Of a DNA stretch of 20,797 nucleotides, positions 1 through 7,451 are shown piece after piece. How positions within the stretch are numbered: position 1 is the stretch's first letter; each line of letters opens with the position of its first letter. A program made the translations under genes and the position numbers. The notes beneath the pieces were generated by a model that did no database searches, was not told where the DNA came from, and was given only the letters and a program-made list of their open reading frames with translations. This stretch comes from a virus, in IMG/VR virus record IMGVR_UViG_3300049006_000008, positions 1-20,797 of that record. One strand, written 5' to 3'.

Positions 1-298
1 TGATCCAGATCAGGACCGTGTAGAAGCAGTGCTTGATCCGGTCCCACTTGACGCCGTCGGCGAGCATGTCGTCCAGAGCGGAGCCGAGCAGCCGCTGGTA
101 GGCCTGGCTCTCCTGGTCGTCGTCGAGTACGGACCCGTCGACCTCCTTGCCCGCGTGAGCGGCCTGGCCGAGCTCCAGGAGCTGCTGCGCCCACAAACCG
201 GTCTCGCCGTCGACGTCGTCGATGACGTAGGTCCGGCCGTTGATCGGGAGCCTGAGCGTCCTGCCGTCGCTGAGATCGGCGAGGTCCTCGAACGCCAT
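1..298 (-). CDS. Tail assembly chaperone-like protein, N-terminal part (cut by window edge)
   Basis: The first 99 residues are present (MAFEDLADLSDGRTLRLPIN...), and the rest lies beyond the left edge. The ATG shares one base with the stop of the tail tube gene (TGATG), so translation is probably coupled. The opening resembles the small actinophage proteins annotated as DUF7426, which sit directly after the tail tube gene; this is a recollection of the family, not a search. By position, between tail tube and the expected tape measure gene, it should be a tail assembly chaperone. These are often made in two forms by a programmed frameshift near the 3' end, which is not in this window. The reading frame is secure and the function is inferred mainly from position. 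Confidence 0.75.
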   Translation of the reverse strand, partial: MAFEDLADLSDGRTLRLPINGRTYVIDDVDGETGLWAQQLLELGQAAHAGKEVDGSVLDDDQESQAYQRLLGSALDDMLADGVKWDRIKHCFYTVLIWI

Positions 299-1017
299 CA
301 GGCGGGGTTGGTGATGTCGGTGCGGACGCCGTTGCCGTCCAGGGTCGCGGTCACGGTGTCGAGACTCTTGGCGTCGCCGCCCTCAGGGGACCACGACACG
401 GTCGCGAACCCGCTGTATGCCTCGGGGCCGTGGTTGCGGTCATACCAGCGGACCTGAACCGTGCCGGGGAACGCCTCGGAGGCCAGGCGCAGCGTCTCCT
501 GGCCGAGGTCGTAGGCGGCCGTGGTGAGACCGAGCTTGCGGGCGAGCTTCAGCTCCAGCTTCCAGCCGAGCTGAGTCTTGGCCTGGGACTTCCAGCCGAC
601 ACTGTCGTAGTCGGAGTCGTCTTCCAGGTTGGTGTCCAGGCCCGGCTTCAGATCGACGATGCCCCGGATCTGCCGCCACACCGGAACCGACACGGTGCCG
701 GTGTTGACGTCCACCCGGAACTTGCGGGCCAGGCTGCTGTACAGCTGCTCGGTGGCGTCGTCCGCGCTGTAGGTCACGGCGGCGGTCAGGGTCGTCGGGG
801 TCGTGCCGTCGGTGACGGTCACATTGACCGCACCGGCCGCGTGCGCGGGTGCGATCACCTCGAGGAGGTTGGCGTTGATGACCGTGATCGACGTCGCCGC
901 GGTGCCGCCGAACGTCACGGCCGTGGTCGTGTTGAGGGCGGTGCCGGTGATCCGGAAGGTTCCACCGCCGCCTGCGGTGCTGGTGGCGGGGCTGATCGAT
1001 GTAGCAAGGAATGCCAT
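298..1017 (-). CDS. Major tail tube protein with N-terminal IPT/TIG Ig-like domain
   Basis: 239 residues. Residues 1-85 look like an IPT/TIG immunoglobulin-like fold: an ISPATSTAGGGGTFRITG opening, then VTFGGTAA, then VIAPAHAAGAVNVTVTDG, ending in a VTYS strand. Residues about 86-239 resemble TP901-1-type tail tube subunits, with an acidic DLKPGLDTNLEDDSDYDSVGW segment, a K/L-rich helix and a final beta part (QVRWYDRNHGPEAYSG). Tail tube subunits stack as hexamers around the tape measure. An Ig-like extra domain would project from the tube surface, where such domains are thought to bind host surface sugars weakly. Ig-like additions are often at the C-terminus; here it is at the N-terminus. 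The AGAGGT ribosome site eight bases before the ATG supports the start. Confidence 0.85.
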   Translation of the reverse strand: MAFLATSISPATSTAGGGGTFRITGTALNTTTAVTFGGTAATSITVINANLLEVIAPAHAAGAVNVTVTDGTTPTTLTAAVTYSADDATEQLYSSLARKFRVDVNTGTVSVPVWRQIRGIVDLKPGLDTNLEDDSDYDSVGWKSQAKTQLGWKLELKLARKLGLTTAAYDLGQETLRLASEAFPGTVQVRWYDRNHGPEAYSGFATVSWSPEGGDAKSLDTVTATLDGNGVRTDITNPA

Positions 1018-1034
1018 GGGTCTTACCTCTCAGT

Positions 1035-1466
1035 TCAGTCAGGCCAGTTCGCGGACGGACGGTCAGCGACCAGGAAATAGGTGTCCGACCGCGACCAGCG
1101 GCCATGGGTGTCCAGGCCCAGCGGGGCGCTGGTCTGCCGGTACATCAGGGCGACATGAACGCCGCCGAGCATGATGTCCGCGGCGTTGTCGAGCAGCGTC
1201 CAGATCGCATCTGCGATCTCATTCGGGCTGGTCGGGTCGGCGTCGCCCCGGATGGCGATCTCGACTGCGGCCGTCACCCCGCCCGTCCCGCCGGAGGAGA
1301 AGTAGGCCAGGGCGATCGCTGCCACCGGCTGATCCGGGAGCTGCTGCAGGGTGATGACGGGGACCGTGGCGGCCGGGTCGTAGGCGCCGGTCGCCTCGTA
1401 GGTGCCGATGCCCGCGGTGTCGATCCGCTCCGCCAGGCCCGTGAGGATGTCGGTGGTCCAGCCCAC
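1035..1466 (-). CDS. Tail terminator protein (minor capsid/tail terminator family)
   Basis: 143 residues from a GTG start two bases after the previous stop. The N-terminal helix (GWTTDILTGLAERID), the central strands with VITLQQLPDQP and VEIAIRGDADPTSPNEIADAIWTLLDN, and the late MYRQTSAPLGLDTHGRWSRSDTYFLV segment fit the phage tail terminator fold once called 'minor capsid protein'. The length is normal for that group. Such proteins form a hexameric ring that ends tail tube growth and joins the tail to the head. The place directly before the tail tube gene is the classic one. The family call rests on pattern and order, not on a profile search. Confidence 0.75.
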   Translation of the reverse strand: MGWTTDILTGLAERIDTAGIGTYEATGAYDPAATVPVITLQQLPDQPVAAIALAYFSSGGTGGVTAAVEIAIRGDADPTSPNEIADAIWTLLDNAADIMLGGVHVALMYRQTSAPLGLDTHGRWSRSDTYFLVADRPSANWPD

Positions 1467-1468
1467 CG

Positions 1469-1807
1469 CTACAGGCCCAGCTCGCGGTCGATGGTCCCGC
1501 CGATGGCGGCCAGGACCTCCTCGCCGTTCTCCAGCATCGGGCGGGTGAGCCAGTGCCGGGTCTGCGGCGGCCGGTGCCGCGGGTAACCCGACTGGTGATC
1601 GATCACCGCGTATGGGGTGGAAAAGGAAACCGCCGCCCGGTCGCCATCGGCGGTCACCTTCCCGGACTCCCGCAGCTCTGAGGACTCGGTGGGGATGATG
1701 CGCTCGGCCGCGTCCTGCAGAGCGTGGGCACCAGCCTGGGCGCCCTCGTGCAGGGCATGTTCGAGGAGGGCCTGCAGCCGGTCGCCGCCGGTCCAGATCA
1801 GCGTCAT
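1469..1807 (-). CDS. Tail completion / HK97 gp10-like protein
   Basis: 112 residues starting MTLIWTGGDRLQALLEHALH. The ATG overlaps the preceding stop as ATGA, which decides the start over a longer open frame whose N-terminal part is arginine-rich noise. An N-terminal helix is followed by IIPTESSELRESGKV, then FSTPYAVIDHQSGYPRHRPPQTRHWLTRPM, a pattern shared by HK97 gp10-type proteins: an early 'PxxTGxLRxS'-like stretch, later 'YA..vE.G' and a terminal helix. These proteins act at the head-tail joint or tail completion. The order connector, stopper, gp10-like, terminator is typical for siphoviruses. Confidence 0.72.
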   Translation of the reverse strand: MTLIWTGGDRLQALLEHALHEGAQAGAHALQDAAERIIPTESSELRESGKVTADGDRAAVSFSTPYAVIDHQSGYPRHRPPQTRHWLTRPMLENGEEVLAAIGGTIDRELGL

Positions 1808-2118
1808 TGCAGGACCACCTCCAGATGAGCGGGAGTCGCGAGAGATCCGCCGTTGCGCGGGACGGAGCGGACCACCGTCCACTCCCGCCCGTTGACGGTG
1901 ACCTTCGAGCGGGCAGGACAGACCGCTGCGGCCCGCATGTAGATGACCGTCTCGGCCAGCACCTCGGACGCGCCCGCCGCAGGGGCGAACCGCCTGGCCT
2001 CGTTGAGTCGGCACTTCTCGGTGGCGGCCGGCCCGTACTGGGCGCCCTTCGCGCCCTCGCCGGTGTAGGCGCGGATGGTGCAGGTGTGGCCGAACATCCG
2101 GCTGATGACCGCCCTCAC
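1804..2118 (-). CDS. Head closure / head-tail stopper protein
   Basis: 104 residues with a GTG start that overlaps the stop of the connector gene (GTGA). The body is a small beta-barrel-like protein: FGHTCTIRAYTGEGAKGAQYGPAATEKCRLNEARR, then TVIYMRA, CPARSKVTVNGREWTVVRSVPRNGG and HLEVVLQ. The pattern 'x-V-NGREW-x-V' with a C-terminal HLEVVL strand is typical of SPP1 gp16 / HK97 gp7-like stoppers, which plug the portal after packaging. Length and position agree. Coupled translation with both neighbours is likely. Confidence 0.72.
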   Translation of the reverse strand: MRAVISRMFGHTCTIRAYTGEGAKGAQYGPAATEKCRLNEARRFAPAAGASEVLAETVIYMRAAAVCPARSKVTVNGREWTVVRSVPRNGGSLATPAHLEVVLQ

Positions 2119-2717
2119 CGGGTCGCGACCATCGCGGCGCCCCCGCCGAAGCGGGCGCGGATCCGGTCGCGGGTCCGCGGGCTGAGCTCCATCTCCGTCA
2201 CGCCCTGGGCGGCGGTGTACATGACGTAGTAGTCGCCCAGGCGCTCAGACATGACGTTGCCCGTGGCCAGGCCCGCCCCGTCATCAGAGGCCGATGCGGC
2301 AACCAGGGCTGAGGTGGTCATCCTGCAGACGAGGTCAACGATGTCCTCGGGGACCTCGATCAGGCCATGGGTATAGGTGACGGAGACCGGGGCGGGCAGC
2401 GGTCCAGTGGACTGCCATCCGCTGGGGCGGTAGAGCGCCTCATTCACCCGGACGTAGTGAATCCCCGCGGTCAGGGTCACCCCGTTCAGGACCACCGTGG
2501 CAACTGCGGTGACCGGGCCGCCCGGGAGGCGGAGGTCGGTGCTGCAGCCATCGGCGAACAGGCCCAGTGTTGAGGTGACCGAACTGATCGCGCACCCGGC
2601 GGCTTCCCTGATCGCCGCCGATGCGACGGCCAGGAAGGTGTCGGTCTTTTCCTGGTCGTCCCAGGTGATCCCCCGGGCGTCCAGGTCTGCGGTGGTCGCC
2701 AGCGGGTCGAGGGCCAC
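2115..2717 (-). CDS. Head-tail connector (adaptor) protein, gp6-like
   Basis: 200 residues from a GTG start three bases after the previous stop. The N-terminus (LATTADLDARG) and the helices EKTDTFLAVASAAIREAAGCAI are typical of HK97 gp6/SPP1 gp15 adaptor proteins. These assemble as a dodecamer under the portal. Next come a beta-rich middle (LRLPGGPVTAVATVVLNGVTL) and VSVTYTHGLIEVPEDIVDLVCRMTTSAL, the 'TYTHG...VP.d...vv' signature of actinophage connectors. The C-terminal helix DRIRARFGG also fits. Position after the capsid genes supports the call. Confidence 0.82.
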   Translation of the reverse strand: MALDPLATTADLDARGITWDDQEKTDTFLAVASAAIREAAGCAISSVTSTLGLFADGCSTDLRLPGGPVTAVATVVLNGVTLTAGIHYVRVNEALYRPSGWQSTGPLPAPVSVTYTHGLIEVPEDIVDLVCRMTTSALVAASASDDGAGLATGNVMSERLGDYYVMYTAAQGVTEMELSPRTRDRIRARFGGGAAMVATR

Positions 2718-2720
2718 CGG

Positions 2721-3026
2721 TCAGTCCTGTCCGAACAGCTCGATGAGCTCGCCCTTGGTGTGGCCGTTGGCGTCGTTCACCGACATGCCCCGGCTGACGG
2801 CATAGACGACCCAGTCGGGTTTGTTCGCCGAAGATGACGGCCGCGGGGTTTCGTAGGGGCCCTGGTCGAGGTCGGGGTCTTCTGCGGCCGGGGCGTGGGG
2901 TGTGCCGTCGGCGTTGACCCTGGTGATCGCGCCGGCGTCGAGGCGCTGCTGAACGCCTGGGGGGAGGGGCAGGCCCATCTCGAAGATGGTCCCGCCCTCC
3001 CCGCGGACGTGGATGGTGTCGGCCAC
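2721..3026 (-). CDS. Small structural-region protein with C-terminal LEM/HeH-like motif
   Basis: 101 residues. I chose the GTG at 3026 because GAGGAG lies six bases upstream and the previous gene stops at 3029; the longer open frame is a shadow. The middle is disordered, rich in P, D, E and A. The C-terminus (KPDWVVYAVSRGMSVNDANG followed by HTKGELIELFG) has the spacing of small helix-extended-helix/LEM or Rho-N-like domains: aromatic, V/A, G, then TK-x-ELI-x-L. This motif is common at the ends of small actinophage proteins coded just after the capsid gene. Its role is unknown; capsid-associated or connector-related is a guess from position. Confidence 0.65.
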   Translation of the reverse strand: MADTIHVRGEGGTIFEMGLPLPPGVQQRLDAGAITRVNADGTPHAPAAEDPDLDQGPYETPRPSSSANKPDWVVYAVSRGMSVNDANGHTKGELIELFGQD

Positions 3027-3028
3027 TT

Positions 3029-3406
3029 TCAGCTCCTCGGCCAGTACAGGGCGTCGAGGGAGCCGGTCATGCCCGATTCCAGGTCGATCGACAGGGAGCC
3101 GTCGGCCTGCAGGTACTTGTCGGACTCCAGCGGCCCGATGAACTGGACGCCGGTGGTCGCCGCGAGGGTGACCACGAGGTCGCCGCCGCCGGCGCGCAGG
3201 GCGGGCGGGTTCGCGCCGGCCTTGACGGTGACGGTGTTCGTCGACGCCTCGGTGTTGGTGACGCGGAGCAGGAGCCGCTCGGGCTTGGCGTTCGCGATCG
3301 TCACGCCGGCCGCGACCAGAGTGGAGTCGATCGTGGTGGCGCCCGAGCTGCCGATGAGGTTGCTGTTCTTGGCCAGTGCGCGGGGCACGACTGCGGTGCG
3401 AGGCAT
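3029..3406 (-). CDS. Probable head decoration protein (unproven)
   Basis: 125 residues starting MPRTAVVPRALAKNSNL, directly after the major capsid gene. The sequence is almost all beta strands (RLLLRVTNTEASTNTVTVK, DLVVTLAATTGVQFIGP, YLQADGSLSIDLE) with short turns and no cysteine, and ends in YWPRS. A small beta-sandwich protein in this slot is most often a capsid decoration or stabilising protein. No family motif is conclusive. GGAG lies before the ATG at a normal distance. Alternative: a minor structural or assembly factor. Confidence 0.6.
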   Translation of the reverse strand: MPRTAVVPRALAKNSNLIGSSGATTIDSTLVAAGVTIANAKPERLLLRVTNTEASTNTVTVKAGANPPALRAGGGDLVVTLAATTGVQFIGPLESDKYLQADGSLSIDLESGMTGSLDALYWPRS

Positions 3407-3421
3407 GGGTCAGGTCTCCGA

Positions 3422-4261
3422 TCAGGTCTGGGACGCGGTCAGCGTCGCGATGAAGTCGGGGCGGACGAGCTTGCAGCCCCACACGTGAAGGCCCCGGACG
3501 GCGTCGGCGAACGTGGTCTGCAGGCGCAGCGCCTCGGTCTCGACAATCTGGTCGGCGTAGGAGATCGCCGCGTTCACTCCGGCCTGCACGATGTAGTCGT
3601 CGCCGGTGACGTTGATGCAGGCGTTCGACTCATAGATGTCGAACCCGGCCGCCCTGCCGACGCGGCCGTTGCGCAGACCTTCGGTGGTGCCGGAGGCATC
3701 GAAACGAACGAACTTGTCGTTCTGCAGCAGCAGCCCGTAGTACCAGGGCGGCACGATCGCATACCGGCCCTCGTCCGGGATGTCGGCGCTGGCGAGCTTG
3801 GTCCGCAGGTTCACCAGGCCCGTGTAGGCCAGGTCGCCGGTGGTGATGGCCGTGGTGGAGATCGCGTTCGCGGCGTCCACGCCGGTGTAGAGACCCGCGA
3901 CGTAGGTGTCGACGGTCTTGGCCAGCAGGTAGGCGGCGCGGCGCATGGCCTCGCCCATGACGTCGCCCTTGGCCTGGCGCTTGTCGATGTCGTCGACCTT
4001 GAAGGCGTACCGCTGGCCCTGGTCGATCGGCATGGTCTGGCCGGCGTCCTGCAGGTCTTCGTAGCTGATCGTGTCGCCCTTGGCGTGGGTGACGATCGTG
4101 GGGTCGCCGATGGAGCTGATGTGGACGACGTCGCCCTGCTGGGAGATCTCGCCCTCGTAGTCGCGGTTGACGACGGCCGGCTGGGCGAAGACGAGCTTGC
4201 GTTCCTTGGCCTTGAGCAGGACGGCAGACCAGACCTCTGGCTTGAACCGTTCGATGGACAT
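3422..4261 (-). CDS. Major capsid protein (HK97 fold, P22 coat-like group)
   Basis: 279 residues, ATG with AGGGG eight bases upstream. The N-terminal segment (FKPEVWSAVLLKAKERKLVFAQP) and VVNRDYEGEISQQGDVVHI fit the N-arm and E-loop region of major capsid proteins. Later come YAFKVDDIDKRQAKGDVMGEAMRRAAYLLAKTVD (spine helix), YAIVPPWYYGLLLQNDKFV and GRVGRAAGFDIYESN, the last typical of P22 gp5-like capsid proteins of actinophages. The C-terminus (VETEALRLQTTFADAVRGLHVWGCKLVRPDFIATLTAS) is the usual P-domain ending. The length is normal for a small HK97-type coat protein without an N-terminal scaffold domain, which agrees with the separate scaffold gene upstream. Confidence 0.9.
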   Translation of the reverse strand: MSIERFKPEVWSAVLLKAKERKLVFAQPAVVNRDYEGEISQQGDVVHISSIGDPTIVTHAKGDTISYEDLQDAGQTMPIDQGQRYAFKVDDIDKRQAKGDVMGEAMRRAAYLLAKTVDTYVAGLYTGVDAANAISTTAITTGDLAYTGLVNLRTKLASADIPDEGRYAIVPPWYYGLLLQNDKFVRFDASGTTEGLRNGRVGRAAGFDIYESNACINVTGDDYIVQAGVNAAISYADQIVETEALRLQTTFADAVRGLHVWGCKLVRPDFIATLTASQT

Positions 4262-4274
4262 GGGTGTTTCCCCT

Positions 4275-4982
4275 CTACAACAGGTGCGCGAGCTTGCCCT
4301 CGGAGTACGCCTTCTCGATCTGTGTCGGCGTCATGGCTTTGAGCTGCTCTTCGGTGATGGGCTTGGTGGCGGCCTTGCGGGCTCCGCCGTCCCCGCCGCC
4401 CTGGAACCTCTTGCCGCCGCCCTGAGCGGCTGCGAGGTGGGGCTTGCGGGTGATCAGGCCGTCGATCGCCTCGGCGATCTCCTCCTGGTCGAACTCGCCG
4501 TCCGCGTCGGCCTCGAACTGATCGAGGTCCAGCAGGGCGAGGGCGTCGGTCGGGTCGGCGAGTTTGCCGGTCGCGGCGGCCTTGATGTCCGCGCGCAGGA
4601 CCCGTCGGTTGATGCGGGCCATTGCGGCCAGCTCGGGATCCGGCTTGTCGTCGGCGGGCTTGTCCTTCTCGGCGAGCTTGGCCTCAGCCGCCTTGCGCCT
4701 TGCGCGCTCAGTCCTGAGCTTGGCCTTGGTGGCCTCAAGGGCCTTCTCGCCCTTGGGGCCCAGCGGCTTGTCGTCCTGGCCGCCGTCGCCGTCGTCGTCC
4801 TGGCCGTCGTCGTCCTGGCCGTCGTCGTCCTGGTCGTCCTGGCCGTCGTCCTGGCCGTCGTCGTCCTGGTCGTCATCGCCGTCGCCTGAGCCGCCCAGGA
4901 TGGGCCAGACGATGCGGCCGGACGGCAGGACGCCGATGGCGGTGAGACCGGTGACGGGGTGGACGGGCAGTTCTTCCTGCAT
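4275..4982 (-). CDS. Capsid scaffolding protein with Asp-rich repeat
   Basis: 235 residues if started at the ATG at 4982 (MQEELPVHPVTGLTAIG), which has GGGAG five bases upstream. The alternative ATG at 5033 overlaps the previous stop as ATGA and adds 17 residues of unstructured look. After an N-terminal HPVTGLTAIGVLPSGRIVWPILGG box, common in actinophage scaffolds, comes a run of about 38 residues made almost only of D, Q and G. A charged coiled coil (KALEATKAKLRTERARRKAAEAKLAEKDK) and a basic, helical C-terminus follow; that end usually contacts the coat protein. Scaffold directly before the major capsid gene is the standard order. Scaffold proteins guide procapsid assembly and then leave or are degraded. 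Confidence 0.8.
   Translation of the reverse strand: MQEELPVHPVTGLTAIGVLPSGRIVWPILGGSGDGDDDQDDDGQDDGQDDQDDDGQDDDGQDDDGDGGQDDKPLGPKGEKALEATKAKLRTERARRKAAEAKLAEKDKPADDKPDPELAAMARINRRVLRADIKAAATGKLADPTDALALLDLDQFEADADGEFDQEEIAEAIDGLITRKPHLAAAQGGGKRFQGGGDGGARKAATKPITEEQLKAMTPTQIEKAYSEGKLAHLL
4770..4883 (-). repeat. Low-complexity tandem repeat coding for D/Q/G run in the scaffold
   Basis: Imperfect tandem units of 9-15 bases built from GTCGTCCTG and CC (plus strand) code for DDDGQ, DDGQ and DDQ units. Unit length varies by whole codons, as expected from slippage or unequal exchange that keeps the frame. The run gives a very acidic, flexible linker between the N-terminal box and the coiled coil. 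Confidence 0.85.
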
Positions 4983-5029
4983 GTGCGCTCCCATTGCGGG
5001 ATAGGTCCCAGGCCCTTGCGGCGCGGGAG

Positions 5030-6004
5030 TCATTGGATGTAGCCGAAGCGCCTCAGCAGCCGGGCGGCCTCGGCGCGGTCGCCGTCGGCCTCGGCGAGGA
5101 TCTGTTCCGGCATGAGGCGCGGCACGTTGCTGGACCGGTACCGGTCGCCCGGCCGCTTGCGCAGCTGGCCGAGGCGCTTACCCGCCAGGCCTCGGGCGGT
5201 GACGCCCTCGGTGGTGTACTTGCGGCCACCGGCGGAGACCATGCCCTGGCGTGCGTTCACGACCTGGCCGATGTCAGCGCCCCGGCGGATCGACTCGGCG
5301 CCGGCCACGCCGAACACACGGTTCTGCTCGGCCGTGGACATGCCCTCGAAGATCCGCTCGGGAGAGTTCCCGGTGTCCTCACCCAAACGGCCGGCGGTGA
5401 CCGGGACGTGGATGCAGTCACAGCGCGGGTGCCGTTGGAAGCCGTCCGACCAGGTGTAGACACGGCCCGCCAGGACGATGCACCGCGAGCACGACGGCAG
5501 GGTCAGGACCCGCTCATACCCCGCGGCCATCCGGTCGACCGCGATCCTCATCCCGGCGGCGACCCGGCCGGCGTCCGCGACCTGCGTCGACACGATCATC
5601 AACAGCTGGCCCTCGGCGGCCCTCATCGCCTCGGTGACAGGTGCGCCCTGCCCGATCAGGGACTTGGCCCGGATCACCGGCAGGGCCGCCAGGTTGTCGA
5701 GCCTGCGCCCATCCGAGGCGATCCCCGACAGGGACGCCGCGACGACCGCGCCGATCGGGTCGGGGATGACCTGCTGGGCGGCCAAGGCCGTACCCACGTA
5801 GGCGGAGCCGGCAGCGGCGGCCTGCTGCTGCGCCTGGGCGATGACGTCCAGGAGCTTCGCGAAGATCTTGGCGAACGACCCGGCGAGGTCGGCCGGATCC
5901 ACCCGGGCCCAGAGCGTCCGGACGATGGCCAGGACCCGCTGGGTCAGCGATGCCTGCCACCGGTAATGGGTACGGGCCTGCGCGAGGACGTCATCGAGGA
6001 GCAC
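5030..6004 (-). CDS. MuF-like minor head protein
   Basis: 324 residues from a GTG start three bases after the portal stop. The helical N-terminal half (residues 1-160) is followed by the hallmark of SPP1 gp7/Mu gpF-like proteins: LPSCSRCIVLAGRVY, then FQRHPRCDCIHVPV. This gives paired cysteines and an HPxCxC motif likely to bind a metal. These proteins sit inside the head near the portal and are injected or help DNA exit. The C-terminal part (MVSAGGRKYTTEGVTARGL, then RLMPEQILAEADGDRAEAARLLRRFGYI) is a common ending in actinophage versions. I see no toxin domain. The position between portal and scaffold is standard. Confidence 0.85.
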   Translation of the reverse strand: MLLDDVLAQARTHYRWQASLTQRVLAIVRTLWARVDPADLAGSFAKIFAKLLDVIAQAQQQAAAAGSAYVGTALAAQQVIPDPIGAVVAASLSGIASDGRRLDNLAALPVIRAKSLIGQGAPVTEAMRAAEGQLLMIVSTQVADAGRVAAGMRIAVDRMAAGYERVLTLPSCSRCIVLAGRVYTWSDGFQRHPRCDCIHVPVTAGRLGEDTGNSPERIFEGMSTAEQNRVFGVAGAESIRRGADIGQVVNARQGMVSAGGRKYTTEGVTARGLAGKRLGQLRKRPGDRYRSSNVPRLMPEQILAEADGDRAEAARLLRRFGYIQ

Positions 6005-6007
6005 CCC

Positions 6008-7441
6008 TCACCCTCCGACAGGGATCACGTCGGGCTTGGGGTTCATGGCCTGCGCGAGCGGGTCCAGGGCGGCGTCGGCCGCGCGCATGGCCATCAGCTC
6101 GGAGACCTCCGGCGGGGTCAGCCCGTACTTTTGGGCCAGCCACGGGAAGGGGAACCCCACGGTCTGCAGCTTCACCAGCGAGTCCGCGAGCTGGGCCTGA
6201 TTGCGGGACTCCACATCAGCCCACATGACCCCGCCGGCCGACAGCGCGGCCGCCTTTGCGTCGTTGCCCTGAGCGCGGGCGACCAAGGAGAACGCCTCAC
6301 GCAGGCCGGCGCCGTACCACAGCTGCTTCTCCTGGCATTTCTTGGTCAATCCCGTTTCGGCGGCGAGCAGCGCATCGCCGGACAGGTTCGCCATCTTGCC
6401 GATCAGATAGTGCGCGGGGGTGCGGGTCTGTGCGGCGATGTGGCCGACCGCGACCTCGAGCACGTTCGTGTAGTTCGCGAGGTCATTGGCCGACCATTCG
6501 GCGATCTTCGCGTTCTCGTCCTCCACCCACAGGACGCGGTCGATCGCGAACTTGTTGAGGTCGACCGGGCGTTCGCCGATCACCTTGCCCGTCGCGTCAA
6601 GGATCGGGATCTTGGGCATCTCGGCGCCGAGCACGACCCTCTGAGCGAAGCTCGCGAAGTCCGAGGCGGTGAGGAGCTGGGCCCAGATCAGGTTGATGGC
6701 GTCCTGCATGGCCATGACCCCGCTGATGTCCGAGATCGGCTCACCGACCAGCAGCGGCCGGTTCGGCATCTCGACCATCGGGACCGTGCCCATGGGGTTG
6801 ACCTGCGGGTTCGGCTCATCGCCGGTGTCCCTCAGCTCCCATGCCCGGATCTCGTCGTCGACGGCCACCATGCCGGGGCTCTTGGTCTGCTTCTGCAGGG
6901 ACCGTTTGAACTTCCACAGCTCATCGGCGGTGTAGAGGGTGACGTACTCGATCGACCCGTCCTGCCACCACTTCGCCGCGGCGACCCTATGCCGCCGGGA
7001 CCCGGCCCGGTAGGCGACGATCGCCTGTGAGGCGTCCTCGAAGGTGACCGTCGGCATGGACTCGTCGTCGGGGTTGCCCCACACCAGAGCGAAGGACCGG
7101 CCGCCGTTGCCAGCACCGAGGAACCCCAGTTGCGAATCGGCGTCCAAGCCGTTCGTCATCCACACACGCCAGCTCTCGTCGTCGGCCGCGTCGATGCCGT
7201 ATGGCTTCACGCCCGTGACGGTGAGCCGCTCGACAGGGGCATCGGCGACGACCCCGCACCAGTTATCCGAGAACCGGCTGTACCTCTTGCCGAAGAACTG
7301 CTGGAACTCCGTGGAGGCGAAGTTCAGCGGATGCAGGCCCCGGTAGTAGTCGGTGGCCCGGTTGACCTCGGTCGAGCGGGCGAGCAGCTCCATGCACAGC
7401 TGGTCGGCCAGCCGCTGAGCGCGGTCAAGGGTCAGGCCCAT
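6008..7441 (-). CDS. Portal protein (SPP1 gp6-like)
   Basis: 477 residues. The ATG at 7441 (MGLTLDRAQRLADQL) is fixed by a near-perfect AGGAGGTG site ending four bases before it; the open frame reads on upstream but only as a shadow of the terminase gene. YYRGLHPLNFAS near the N-terminus, VVADAPVERLTVTGV, PMVEMPNRPLLVGEPISDISGVMAMQDAINLIWAQLL (portal core) and AAQTRTPAHYLIGKMANLSGDALLAAETGLTKK are strong signatures of the Phage_prot_Gp6 portal group. Portal subunits form the dodecameric DNA gate at one capsid vertex. The length is usual for actinophages. Confidence 0.93.
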   Translation of the reverse strand: MGLTLDRAQRLADQLCMELLARSTEVNRATDYYRGLHPLNFASTEFQQFFGKRYSRFSDNWCGVVADAPVERLTVTGVKPYGIDAADDESWRVWMTNGLDADSQLGFLGAGNGGRSFALVWGNPDDESMPTVTFEDASQAIVAYRAGSRRHRVAAAKWWQDGSIEYVTLYTADELWKFKRSLQKQTKSPGMVAVDDEIRAWELRDTGDEPNPQVNPMGTVPMVEMPNRPLLVGEPISDISGVMAMQDAINLIWAQLLTASDFASFAQRVVLGAEMPKIPILDATGKVIGERPVDLNKFAIDRVLWVEDENAKIAEWSANDLANYTNVLEVAVGHIAAQTRTPAHYLIGKMANLSGDALLAAETGLTKKCQEKQLWYGAGLREAFSLVARAQGNDAKAAALSAGGVMWADVESRNQAQLADSLVKLQTVGFPFPWLAQKYGLTPPEVSELMAMRAADAALDPLAQAMNPKPDVIPVGG

Positions 7442-7451
7442 GGGCACCTCC

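Noticed and set aside
3485-4342. Plus-strand open frame opposite the major capsid gene
   Set aside because: Repetitive V/G/D/A-rich translation typical of antisense frames in high-GC genes; the capsid protein is certain.
4994-7030. Long plus-strand open frame (678 codons) over the MuF-like and portal genes
   Set aside because: It is a GC-rich shadow: the protein is rich in R, G, H, D and V without any fold pattern, while the opposite strand codes for clear portal and MuF proteins.
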